Shown here: piece by piece, positions 9,803 through 17,916 of the stretch | How the letters are laid out: the number at the start of each line of letters is the position of its first letter | Numbering within the stretch: the first letter of the stretch is position 1 | DNA from: PNON01 sp963757065 | GTDB taxonomy: Bacteria > Chloroflexota > Anaerolineae > Anaerolineales > Anaerolineaceae | Length of the DNA stretch: 64,000 bases | Assembly (NCBI GenBank): GCA_963757065.1 | Contig: CAVWQC010000005.1 | Coordinates: 186,001-250,000, forward strand | Reading direction: 5' to 3' | Notes under the pieces: generated by a model | The model's database searches: none | The model's input: only the letters and a program-made list of their open reading frames with translations | What the model was told of the DNA's origin: nothing | Made by a program: the position numbers and the translations under genes

Positions 9803-10534
9803 TTACTTCAGGAGATAGGTTACATTGACATCCACATTGATTTGGATCTGTCCGGCAGAGACGGGTACATTACTGTTGGCTGCCATACCGCCATCACCCT
9901 TTAGGGATGTTGGACCAATGGGCTGGGTGTAGGAAGACACATTGATATATTGAACTTCACCCAATTTTGCTCCAGCCGCAGCTACGAGCTCTTCGGCCTG
10001 AGCACGTGCATCCGCGACGGCTGCTTTCCTGGCTTCGGATATCGCTGCATCCCGATTGGCTACATCGAATTGTATACCATTGATATTATTAGCCCCGGAT
10101 TTGACAACTGTATCGAGAATTGCACCAAGGTTGGTCAGATCACGAACAGTCACGTAAACCGAATTGTCGACCATGTATTTGATATCCAGCATTTCGCCTT
10201 GAGGTCCATATTGCTGTTGGGGGTACACATTGAAAGCGGTAGTTTGAATATCTTTGGCTTCAACATTGTACTGCTTGAGGGCATCGGTGACTTTTTGTGC
10301 CTGAGCTGTATTGCTGGCTAAAGCTTCAGCGACGTTAGCGCCTTCAGTGTGGACACCAATATTGATGTATACAATATCAGGGGTCAGGTTGACTTTACCA
10401 TTCCCGGTGACGTTCAAAGTACGCTGAGCAGGCTGATTGTTGCTGCCGGTTGATGTAGAGCCAAAAGCTCCACAGGCAGTAAGTAATCCGGCTGCCAGAA
10501 CAACAGTGATGATGATAAGAATTGTTTTTTTCAT
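9803..10534 (-). CDS. SIMPL domain lipoprotein (DUF541)
   Basis: A 243-residue protein with a lipoprotein signal (lipobox LTAC), a short low-complexity spacer and a SIMPL/DUF541 domain. The domain is recognisable by LNVTGNGKV, VYINIGVHTEG, DIQTTAFNVYPQQ and the ISEARKAAVADARAQAEELVAAAG helix region. SIMPL proteins (like E. coli YggE and mammalian SIMPL) have no firmly assigned enzymatic role and are linked to oxidative stress and signalling. The gene is 27 bp downstream of a paralogue. The start is supported by AAGAAGG upstream of the ATG. Confidence 0.9.
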   Translation of the reverse strand: MKKTILIIITVVLAAGLLTACGAFGSTSTGSNNQPAQRTLNVTGNGKVNLTPDIVYINIGVHTEGANVAEALASNTAQAQKVTDALKQYNVEAKDIQTTAFNVYPQQQYGPQGEMLDIKYMVDNSVYVTVRDLTNLGAILDTVVKSGANNINGIQFDVANRDAAISEARKAAVADARAQAEELVAAAGAKLGEVQYINVSSYTQPIGPTSLKGDGGMAANSNVPVSAGQIQINVDVNVTYLLK

Positions 10535-10561
10535 TTTTACCTTCTTGTATTTGAGTAGTAA

Positions 10562-11290
10562 TTAATTAATTTCGTAAGAGAGATATGCATCAACCGATAT
10601 GATCAGTTGTCCACCGGAGATCGGTGCGGGAGCTGCTGCCATTGCTCCCCCGCCACCTTTGCCATAATCTGCGTACATCGGTATTGGCTGGTTGGTGGTA
10701 GAGATGCTAATGGACATGACCTGCCCGACCTTGACTCCGGCTGCAGCAGCCAGTTCGTCTGCCTGTAACTTGGCATCTGCTATAGCCGCCAGGCGTGCTT
10801 CCTTCAAAGCTTTTTCGCGATCAGAGACATCAAAATTGATGCCATAGATATTATTAGCGCCCTGATTGACAATGGTGCTTAGAACTTCACCCATTTTGGT
10901 TAGGTCACGCACTGTGATGAAGACAGAGTTATCCACTGCGTATTTCACCCCCAGCATTTCACCCATGGGACCATATTGCTGGTTCGGGTAAATAGTAAAG
11001 CTGGTGGTTTGGATGTCTTCAGCCTTCACGCCAAATTTAACCAGGGCATCCCGTACACTCATAGCTTTCGCGTTATTCTCTGCAAGCGCAGCAGAGACAT
11101 CTTCATTTTCTGTATGCACTCCGACATTGATTGTGGCAATGTCTGGTACGAGGGTGACTTTACCTGTCCCGGTTACAGAAATGGTGCGCGGGATATCAGT
11201 GACTGGTCCTCCTCCTGCTTTTGAAAATGCACTAAATAGCAGGACCATTATGATCCCTGCGGTAATGATTAGATATTTCTTGTTTCTCAT
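10562..11290 (-). CDS. SIMPL domain protein (DUF541), secreted paralogue
   Basis: A 242-residue SIMPL/DUF541 protein highly similar over its whole domain to the downstream gene: TISVTGTGKV, INVGVHTE, IQTTSFTIYPNQQYGP. It has an N-terminal hydrophobic signal but no lipobox cysteine, so it should be secreted or membrane-anchored by its signal. The upstream ATG at 11302 is inside the ribosome binding site: GGAGGAAGAA leads straight to the ATG at 11290, which is the better start. The pair looks like a tandem duplication in which one copy became a lipoprotein. A Gly/Ala-rich loop near the C-terminus differs between the copies. Confidence 0.9.
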   Translation of the reverse strand: MRNKKYLIITAGIIMVLLFSAFSKAGGGPVTDIPRTISVTGTGKVTLVPDIATINVGVHTENEDVSAALAENNAKAMSVRDALVKFGVKAEDIQTTSFTIYPNQQYGPMGEMLGVKYAVDNSVFITVRDLTKMGEVLSTIVNQGANNIYGINFDVSDREKALKEARLAAIADAKLQADELAAAAGVKVGQVMSISISTTNQPIPMYADYGKGGGGAMAAAPAPISGGQLIISVDAYLSYEIN

Positions 11291-11366
11291 TTCTTCCTCC
11301 ATTTATATTAATTGTTACATTATCAGACGAGTTAATGCAATAAAAGTTCCAATGTTTATAAGGCTA

Positions 11367-11410
11367 TTGACAAAATCATATTATTTGATAGAATCATTAT
11401 CATATCTATC
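11367..11410 (+). promoter_or_regulatory. Promoter with overlapping inverted repeat upstream of the ArsR/DUF2087 regulator
   Basis: TTGACA at 11367-11372 and TAGAAT at 11389-11394 are spaced by 16 bp and look like a housekeeping promoter. An inverted repeat, GATAGA-N12-TCTATC (11387-11410), overlaps the -10 box and the start point. Binding of the regulator encoded just downstream would block transcription, so autoregulation is inferred. Confidence 0.5.
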
Positions 11411-11433
11411 GAAATGTTATGAAAGAGGTAAGT

Positions 11434-12003
11434 ATGTCTCAAGAAGAAGTATTTGAAGAGCTATTAAATTTTTTTAAAGCCTTATCCGATGCCAATCGGT
11501 TGAAGATCATCGGATTACTGGCACAAAACGAATGCAGCGTGGAACAGTTATCCGGTTTATTGGGCGTAAGCATATCAACGGTATCCCACCATTTACAAAT
11601 GCTGTCTTATGTCGGATTGGTTTCTGCACGGGCAGAAGGCCATTTTTATTACTATTCGCTAAAAACGGATGTCTTGAAATCAATGGCTGAGAAATTGCTA
11701 AAAACAGAAGACCTGCCTCAATTATCCAACTCTGTGGATATGGATGGGTATGATAAAAAGGTCCTGGATGCATTTCTAACTTCTGAAGGAAGAATAAAAG
11801 CCTTTCCGGCGCAGGATAAAAAATTCCAGGTGGTCCTCAGGCATGTGGTGGAAGCGTTTGAAACCGGGAAACGCTATAAAGAAAAGGAAGTAAACGAGAT
11901 CCTTTCCCGATTTAACGATGATACAGCTACCTTACGAAGGAGTATGGTGGAGTATCACCTGATGGACAGGCAGGGCGGGGGCGGAGAATACTGGCGGTTA
12001 TAA
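11434..12003 (+). CDS. ArsR-type winged-helix regulator with DUF2087 domain
   Basis: A 189-residue transcriptional regulator. Residues about 1-90 form an ArsR-like winged helix (FKALSDANRLKIIGLLA, LLGVSISTVSHHLQML, GLVSARAEGHFYYYSL). The C-terminal part is a DUF2087 domain (RIKAFPAQDKKFQVVL, RYKEKEVNEIL, RRSMVEYHLMDR). No cysteine cluster for metal sensing is seen, so this is not a typical arsenic or zinc sensor. GAGGTAAGT before the ATG at 11434 makes that start better than the ATG at 11419. The gene stands alone, with a promoter/operator upstream and a strong terminator downstream; the signal it responds to is unknown. Confidence 0.88.
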   Translation: MSQEEVFEELLNFFKALSDANRLKIIGLLAQNECSVEQLSGLLGVSISTVSHHLQMLSYVGLVSARAEGHFYYYSLKTDVLKSMAEKLLKTEDLPQLSNSVDMDGYDKKVLDAFLTSEGRIKAFPAQDKKFQVVLRHVVEAFETGKRYKEKEVNEILSRFNDDTATLRRSMVEYHLMDRQGGGGEYWRL

Positions 12004-12031
12004 AAAGAGGTGGTTCAAGCCACCTCTTTTT
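12002..12031. terminator. Bidirectional terminator between the regulator and the radical SAM gene
   Basis: AAAAAGAGGTGG pairs with CCACCTCTTTTT around the loop TTCAAG. The A-run and T-run on either side allow termination in both directions, which fits the convergent genes on each side. Confidence 0.9.
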
Positions 12032-12045
12032 GGGATATTTTCTGT

Positions 12046-13830
12046 TTATTTTCCTGGTGAAGACCGCATTGCGTCTTTCCACCACTCCTGCATAACAACA
12101 CCTGCAGCCCGTAAAAAGTTGATCTTCATCCCTTTTATTGGAGCTTCAAGTTCACGTTTATCCACCACGGTGCTTTCGTTGGAATTATCTACATGATGTT
12201 TCAACTCGTTAAGTTTTTGTTTACGGGTTTCAGCTTCTGGAATGAGCATTACCTGATCTATTTCAGCCATCAATTCGACAGCGCGGTTAATTCTAATCTC
12301 TGTCGCCTCAGCTTTTTCCCTGCTGATCACCCCATTTTCACCTTTGATCTGATTCAACCTGCGACCAGCTTCATAAGTGGCATCCACGATTTGGTCACGA
12401 TTCATCCATTTGGTTTCATAATTTAATACATATTTCCAACTGGGCTCAAGTAATCGCTGCCGGTGTTCTTCAAGTGTACGGGCGAATAACGTATACCCGT
12501 GTTTTTCCGGTTCTTCAAAAGCCCGGCTTCCCGGATCTAGAAATGGAGCAAGTGGAGAAATAAATGGAATGACCCGGTGTTCTCCGCCGGAAGAATAAGT
12601 TTCAAGCATTTTCTTGGAGTAATCCACCGTTTCCATGACATTTTCGTAAGTTTGTTCCTTCAGTCCGACCATGAAAAAGAGATCGAGCCGCTGGCAGCCG
12701 GCATCCAGGGCATCATTGATGCTTTGTTCAATCTCAAGGTTGGAGTAAGGTCTGCCAAACGCTCGCCGGACCTTCTCGTCATGCGATTCCATGGATATTT
12801 CGATAACAAAATTGGGGATCGCCTTGGCAACTCTTTTATAAAAGTCTTTTGGTGCTGCATCGAAAAGCTCAAAGAAGATCGGTTTTTTATACCCGTCTAT
12901 TGCTTCCAGGAACCGGTTGGCATAGTCATCACCCGCCTGGCGGATATCACCCAATACCATCACCGGGCCGCTGCTAAATGAGCCGATCCGCCGGATATCA
13001 TTAGCCAGATCCTCGGGTTTACGGTAAGCCGGGTGTTCGCGATTGTGCAGATTCTTGAATGCACTGCATCCGCCGCCGCAGGTGAGGCAGTTGTAGCGGC
13101 AGCCACGGACGGTCAAAGCTGCTGTGATGGGATATCGCATCCAGGCACGGAACGGTATATAGCTGGCAAGGTCCCGGTATCTGACCACAGACTTGAGTAC
13201 ACCTGAATAATCCATCAAAATTCCATCCAGGTTTTCAGGGCTGTAGGTAATCGGGTTTACATGCGCATTATTCTCAGAATCTTTCCAGACCAGGTTGGGG
13301 ATTTTCTCCAACTCCAGCGCTTCCACAGATTGTGGAGAAGGATGGATTTTTCCACCTGACCGGATGTAGCGCATCCATAACAGCATCGGTTTTTCGGTTG
13401 AATCCCCGCGCATAACAAAATCAACCGCAGGATACATGATCAATTCTTTGTGATAGTAGGTCGCCGAGAATCCGCCAAAAATTACCGGGCGGTCGGGGTG
13501 GATACGCTTGACGATCTTTGCCACTTCAATTGACCCATGAGCATGCGGCATCCAATGCAGATCTATACCGAAAGCTGCTGAATCTAATTTCGTAATAGTT
13601 TTCTCAACATCATAATGTACATCTTCCAACATCCGGACAGCCAGGTTGACGATTCTGCAGCGCAGCCCGTTGCGTTCGAGGTATTCTGCCATGGTAGTGA
13701 ACCCGATCGGATACATCTCGAATACCGGTGTGGAAGGAACAAGATCGCTTACCGGTCCGTAAAGAATGGATTCCCGCCTGAAGTCATATACAGATGGGGC
13801 ATGTAAAAATGTTAAGTCTAGTGATGACAT
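12046..13830 (-). CDS. B12-binding domain radical SAM protein
   Basis: A 594-residue protein. The N-terminal third looks like a cobalamin-binding Rossmann domain (YPIGFTTMAEYLERNG, AAFGIDLHWMPHAHGS, RPVIFGGFSATYY). It is followed by a radical SAM core whose cluster motif is C244-x3-C248-x2-C251 (CRYNCLTC), then GGGC. The C-terminal region is helical and charged. Radical SAM enzymes with this N-terminal domain often do methyl transfer or ring chemistry with B12. I believe this belongs to the TIGR04190-type family, whose reaction is not known. The gene is alone on its strand and gives no clue to substrate. Confidence 0.85.
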   Translation of the reverse strand: MSSLDLTFLHAPSVYDFRRESILYGPVSDLVPSTPVFEMYPIGFTTMAEYLERNGLRCRIVNLAVRMLEDVHYDVEKTITKLDSAAFGIDLHWMPHAHGSIEVAKIVKRIHPDRPVIFGGFSATYYHKELIMYPAVDFVMRGDSTEKPMLLWMRYIRSGGKIHPSPQSVEALELEKIPNLVWKDSENNAHVNPITYSPENLDGILMDYSGVLKSVVRYRDLASYIPFRAWMRYPITAALTVRGCRYNCLTCGGGCSAFKNLHNREHPAYRKPEDLANDIRRIGSFSSGPVMVLGDIRQAGDDYANRFLEAIDGYKKPIFFELFDAAPKDFYKRVAKAIPNFVIEISMESHDEKVRRAFGRPYSNLEIEQSINDALDAGCQRLDLFFMVGLKEQTYENVMETVDYSKKMLETYSSGGEHRVIPFISPLAPFLDPGSRAFEEPEKHGYTLFARTLEEHRQRLLEPSWKYVLNYETKWMNRDQIVDATYEAGRRLNQIKGENGVISREKAEATEIRINRAVELMAEIDQVMLIPEAETRKQKLNELKHHVDNSNESTVVDKRELEAPIKGMKINFLRAAGVVMQEWWKDAMRSSPGK

Positions 13831-14056
13831 GATGGTTGTTTATCCGAATAGGAGTAAATTTATCTGAATTTCTGAATTGTACAATATTATACCATGCCGC
13901 TGGATGGAGTTTCCTTAGTGTAAGTTAATAGTAAATTGATACTATTCAATAGATGAAATAATTGGGTATTATTACAATTTCCGCCCCCATATGAAGAAAT
14001 GAAAAGGTAAATTCTATCTCTCGTAAATATATTCCAAGTAATAATCAAAAATCATG

Positions 14057-14062
14057 TATAAT
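14057..14062 (+). promoter_or_regulatory. -10 box for the riboswitch-controlled transporter operon
   Basis: TATAAT lies just before the first base of the FMN aptamer, so transcription would start at the aptamer itself. No good -35 box is visible at 17 bp. Confidence 0.45.
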
Positions 14063-14065
14063 ATA

Positions 14066-14206
14066 AATACCTTCGGGGCAGGGTGCGGATCAAAAGATCC
14101 AATTCCCGATCGGTGGTAACTCTAAAGAGAAGCCCACGAGTCCAGGTTAGGACATGATCCGGTGAAATTCCGGGGCCGACGGTATAGTCCGGAAAGAAGA
14201 AGGCTG
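14066..14206 (+). promoter_or_regulatory. FMN riboswitch (RFN element)
   Basis: The conserved blocks of the RFN aptamer are present in order: CCTTCGGGGCAGGGTG, AATTCCCGATCGGTGGTAA, AGCCCACGAG, ATCCGGTGAAATTCCGG, GGCCGACGGTATAGTCCGGA and AGAAGG closing the first stem with CCTTC. FMN binding should switch off the downstream genes. A terminator hairpin follows 36 bp later. Because only transport genes follow and no riboflavin biosynthesis gene, the controlled function is uptake of riboflavin or a relative. Confidence 0.93.
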
Positions 14207-14241
14207 CTGATATGGATGTAATCCGCCTGTCTGCAAATTCG

Positions 14242-14270
14242 CCCCGAGGAATCATGTATCGGGGTTTTTG
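14242..14270 (+). terminator. Riboswitch expression-platform terminator
   Basis: CCCCGA pairs with TCGGGG around an 11-nt loop and is followed by TTTTTG. It lies between the aptamer and the permease start and reaches almost to the start codon, so FMN-dependent premature termination is the expected mechanism. Confidence 0.8.
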
Positions 14271-14272
14271 TT

Positions 14273-15049
14273 TTGTTCATTAAACTGAGTAAACACCGCA
14301 CAGTATTCTTCATCCTTTCCATGATCATTGCATTGTTAGTATGGGAAGCGGCCATCTTGATATGGAAGTTTCCTGCCTTTATCCTGCCTGGCCCCGGACT
14401 GGTAGCGTTAAGATTCATAAGAGCTATATCTGACGGAAGCCTTATCCGCCATTTTATGATCACGCTATTTGAAGTAGTCATGGGTCTGGTCTTGGGGGCT
14501 GGCTGTGCGACTGTTCTCGGGTACCTCCTTGCCAAATCTCCTGCCTCTGAAAGATTCCTTTCCCCATATCTTGTCGCCAGCCAAGCGATTCCGCTTGTGG
14601 CAATTGCACCGCTGTTGATCATCTGGTTTGGACCGGGATTATTCTCAAAAATTTTGATCTGCTCTTTGATCGTCTTCTTTCCCATACTGATCAATACGAT
14701 TGTAGGGGTTCGCGCAGTACCGGACACACTGAGAGATCTGATGCGCAGCCTGCACGCTAGCCGGAAGCAGACTCTGCGATTACTGGAAGTCCCGGCTGCT
14801 CTGCCGGTGTTTCTCGGCGGGTTGAGAGTGGGAGCAACATTATCGGTCATCGGAGCTGTAGTGGGTGAATTTGTCGGTTCAGACCGCGGGCTTGGATTCT
14901 TGATCAATGTCGGCCGCGGCCAATATGACACGGCCCTGGTTTTTGCAGCCATTTTTACCCTTATCGCTCTAGCGCTGGGTCTATATTACGCAGTGGTTCT
15001 GGTGGAAAAACGAATGTTGAAATGGAACAAGGTGAAAGATGAACTTTAA
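14273..15049 (+). CDS. ribX: Riboflavin ABC transporter permease
   Basis: A 258-residue inner-membrane permease of the BPD_transp_1 family, close to SsuC/ThiX-type permeases, with about six membrane segments and the cytoplasmic coupling loop near VPAALPVFLGGLRVGATLS. It is the first gene after the FMN riboswitch. Together with the binding protein and ATPase it matches the riboflavin importer RibXY described in Chloroflexi. The start is unusual: TTG at 14273 sits directly after the terminator T-run, with only GGGG as a possible ribosome binding site; the next in-frame ATG is at 14321 inside the first helix. The substrate is inferred from the riboswitch. Confidence 0.87.
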   Translation: MFIKLSKHRTVFFILSMIIALLVWEAAILIWKFPAFILPGPGLVALRFIRAISDGSLIRHFMITLFEVVMGLVLGAGCATVLGYLLAKSPASERFLSPYLVASQAIPLVAIAPLLIIWFGPGLFSKILICSLIVFFPILINTIVGVRAVPDTLRDLMRSLHASRKQTLRLLEVPAALPVFLGGLRVGATLSVIGAVVGEFVGSDRGLGFLINVGRGQYDTALVFAAIFTLIALALGLYYAVVLVEKRMLKWNKVKDEL

Positions 15050-15087
15050 TTATTTCTGTTTTTATTTTCAATTGATAGGGAGATTGC

Positions 15088-16068
15088 ATGATTAAACGAG
15101 GTTTATTAATTTTCATTCTTGGATTACTGTTAGCATCCTGCGTTTCCACCCCGACAAAAGAGCCCACACCTGAGTTGAAAAAGATATCGCTGCCAGTGGG
15201 ATATATACCCAATGTCCAATTCGCTCCCCTTTATGTTGCATTGTATAAGGGATATTACACTGATGCTGGTTTGGACGTTAAAATCGATTACAGTTTTGAG
15301 ACTGATGCCATGGCATTGGTTGGAGCGAATGAACTACAATTCGCCATTGTATCAGGCGAACAGGTTTTGCTGGCTCGTGCACAGCAACTGCCGGTCGTAT
15401 ATACCCTCGCGTGGTACGAGCAGTATCCCGTCGGGATAGCAACCTTAAAGTCATCCGGGATCAGCAAACCGGAAGACCTGAAAGGCAAACGAATTGGTGT
15501 GCCAGTGCTTTCCGGAGCAAGTTACATCGGTTTGATTGCATTGCTAAACGCAGGCGGATTATCGGAAAAGGATGTCACTATTGATGTTATCGGATTCAAC
15601 CAGGTGGAAGCACTTGCCGCTGGTCAGGAAGATGCGGTTGTGATCTATGTCGCCAACGAGCCAGTTGTGCTCAGATCCAAAGGCTATGAGATCAATGTGA
15701 TGAAGGTGGCAGATTATCTCCAATTGGTTTCCAACGGAATGGTCACCAATGAAACCACGATCAAGAGCGATCCTGACCTGGTTCGCAGGATGACGAATGC
15801 CACATTAAAGGGGATCGAATATGCAGCAGCGCATCCGGATGAAGCATATGAGATCACTAAAAAGTACGTCCCGAACCTGTCACAGGCAGATCAAGTTGTG
15901 CAAAAAGAGGTGCTGGCGACATCCATCAGCCTATGGGAAACAGACCAACCGGGGGTTCCTCTGGCTGCCGGCTGGGAAAATATGCAAAAGGTGCTGCTGA
16001 ATATGGGATTGATCACTGCACCCCTGGATCTGCAATCTGCTTATACCAGTCAGTTTATCAATAAATGA
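15088..16068 (+). CDS. ribY: Riboflavin ABC transporter substrate-binding lipoprotein (NMT1/ThiY-like)
   Basis: A 326-residue lipoprotein with lipobox LASC and a short Pro/Thr linker, followed by an NMT1/THI5-like binding fold: VGYIPNVQFAPLYVALYKGYY, ELQFAIVSGEQVL, GKRIGVPVLSGASYIG, KGIEYAAAHPDEA. Members of this fold bind pyrimidine, riboflavin, nitrate or sulfonate compounds. The FMN riboswitch upstream of the operon argues for riboflavin or a flavin precursor. It starts 38 bp after the permease gene, with AGGGAG before the ATG, and its stop overlaps the ATPase start by 4 bp. Confidence 0.88.
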   Translation: MIKRGLLIFILGLLLASCVSTPTKEPTPELKKISLPVGYIPNVQFAPLYVALYKGYYTDAGLDVKIDYSFETDAMALVGANELQFAIVSGEQVLLARAQQLPVVYTLAWYEQYPVGIATLKSSGISKPEDLKGKRIGVPVLSGASYIGLIALLNAGGLSEKDVTIDVIGFNQVEALAAGQEDAVVIYVANEPVVLRSKGYEINVMKVADYLQLVSNGMVTNETTIKSDPDLVRRMTNATLKGIEYAAAHPDEAYEITKKYVPNLSQADQVVQKEVLATSISLWETDQPGVPLAAGWENMQKVLLNMGLITAPLDLQSAYTSQFINK

Positions 16069-16829
16069 ACAATTCTCTTAAGCCCGCCGCACTGACTCTT
16101 GGCAACCTTTCCGTAACCTTTCCAAACGGGAATGGTGGCTTGGAAGCGTTACGCAACGTCAGCTTTGAAGTGAAACCCCGGGAGTTCTTATGTGTATTGG
16201 GACCGTCAGGCTGTGGAAAGACGACCCTCCTGAGGATTTTAGCTGGTTTACTCCAGCCAACTTCGGGCGAAATTACTTTTCATGAGCATGAAGGGAAATT
16301 ACCGGAGACGGGTTTTGTATTTCAAAACGCCAACCTTATGCCCTGGCGCAGTGTGCTGCAAAACATCATCCTGCCTTTGGAATTGGCAGACGCACCCCGG
16401 GATGAGATTCAAAGAAAAGCAGCAGACCTGATCGAACTGGTGGGACTGCAGGGTTTCGAGAGCAATTGGCCCAAAGATCTTTCCGGCGGGATGGCGCAGC
16501 GCGTAGCTCTCGCGCGGGCATTGATCCATGATCCGGATCTGCTGCTGTTGGATGAACCGTTCGGTGCATTGGATGCCCTGACACGGGAACGTATGGGCAC
16601 CGAACTTCTGCGAATATGGCAAGTGCGGCAAAAGACAGTGGTAATGGTGACCCACTCCATCAGCGAGGCAGTTTTCCTGGCAGACCGGGTGTTGGTGCTA
16701 TCTTCGCGGCCAGGAACCGTCAACCTGGACATTAAGATAGACCTCCCCCGCCCAAGAGCGGAGGAGATGCGCTATTCGGATCATTTCGGGAAACTTGCCC
16801 GAAAGATCAAAGGGGCTATTGAGGGATAA
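16065..16829 (+). CDS. Riboflavin ABC transporter ATP-binding protein
   Basis: A 254-residue ABC ATPase of the SsuB/TauB/ThiZ branch. Walker A is GPSGCGKTT, the Q-loop is VFQNANLMPW, the signature is LSGGMAQR, and Walker B is LLLLDEPFGALD, followed by the switch histidine in VTHS. It overlaps the binding-protein gene by ATGA and is the last gene of the FMN-controlled operon. It should supply energy for flavin uptake. The gene ends 16 bp from the convergent mtnA. Confidence 0.9.
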   Translation: MNNSLKPAALTLGNLSVTFPNGNGGLEALRNVSFEVKPREFLCVLGPSGCGKTTLLRILAGLLQPTSGEITFHEHEGKLPETGFVFQNANLMPWRSVLQNIILPLELADAPRDEIQRKAADLIELVGLQGFESNWPKDLSGGMAQRVALARALIHDPDLLLLDEPFGALDALTRERMGTELLRIWQVRQKTVVMVTHSISEAVFLADRVLVLSSRPGTVNLDIKIDLPRPRAEEMRYSDHFGKLARKIKGAIEG

Positions 16830-16844
16830 CCTTTTTATTGGAAA

Positions 16845-17865
16845 TTAGATTTTATGCAGACTCAACCCATAGGGAGGATTACAAATCCCCTTCTCAGTGA
16901 TAATCGACGTGATGAACTCATGCGGGGTGACATCAAAAGCCGGATTGAAAACCGGAGTGTCAGATGCAGCGATAGACTGTCCTTCGATGGTCAATATTTC
17001 ATCTGCATCACGTTCTTCCACCGGAATGGCATTACCATCTTGTGAGTTCTTGTCTATTGAGCTGGTTGGACCCACCACGTAAAATGGGACATGATGCGCT
17101 TTGGCTGCGAGGGCGAGATTGAATGTGCCAACCTTGTTGGCTGTATCCCCATTAGCCGCCACCCGGTCGCAGCCCACCACGCAAAGATCCACACCCCGGG
17201 TGCGCATCACATGTCCGGAAGCACCATCTACGATCACTTTAAAGGGAATACCCAGCTTTGTTAATTCCCAGGCGGTCAGACGGGAACCCTGCAGCCGCGG
17301 GCGGGTTTCATCCACATAAACGAACACATTTCGCCCATGTTCGTGTGCGGTGCGGATCACTCCCAGCGCTGTTCCATATCCGGATGTGGCCAGCGCACCG
17401 GTATTACAGTGATGGATGAACCTGGCATTCTGAGGGACAAGTTCCAGACCCATTGAGGCCGATCTGGATATTGGCTTGCACATCTTCTTCAAAGATAGCT
17501 ATCGCTTCGGCAATTACCGCTTCCCGGATATCTTTTGCCTTTTGGGCGGCCAATAAGACCCGGTCAACAGCCCAGGCCAGGTTGACTGCTGTTGGCCGGG
17601 CAGCTTTGAGGATGTTTCCAGCCTTTTCCAGATCACGAAGAATGCTTTCACTGCTTCCTGATTGAGCCTGTAATGCAGCCAAAGCCATGCCAAACCCTGC
17701 TGCAGATCCGATGGCAGGTGCGCCGCGTATCACCATGGTACGAATGGCTTCTGCCACCTCTCTTGGGTCGGTATATTCCAGATAGACTTCTTCGTGCGGC
17801 AGTCGGCGCTGGTCGATCATGCTCAACGAATGCCCCATCCACTTGAGGCTGTAATAGTCTTCCAT
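16845..17865 (-). CDS. mtnA: S-methyl-5-thioribose-1-phosphate isomerase, frameshifted
   Basis: MtnA converts methylthioribose-1-phosphate to methylthioribulose-1-phosphate in methionine salvage. The N-terminal part shows MVIRGAPAIGSAAGFGMALAA and RPTAVNLAWAVDR; the C-terminal part shows the catalytic CNTGALATSGYGTALG, VDETRPRLQGSRLTAWEL, GCDRVAANGDTANKVGT and FDVTPHEFITSIITEKG. The frame breaks at about 17457-17462, in a GGCC context. Removing one base joins ANIQI to ASMGLELVPQNARF. The start at 17865 has GGAGGAACCAA before the ATG. It follows an M24 peptidase gene by 51 bp on the same strand. Confidence 0.9.
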
Positions 17866-17916
17866 TTGGTTCCTCCGGCCTGTGCTGCTAATTATCCATT
17901 AATTATCAGTGGTTAT

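Noticed and set aside
14122..14952. 276-codon minus-strand frame across the riboswitch and permease gene
   Set aside because: It is antisense to a clear permease gene; its composition (Ser, Arg, Thr-rich) is that of a shadow frame.
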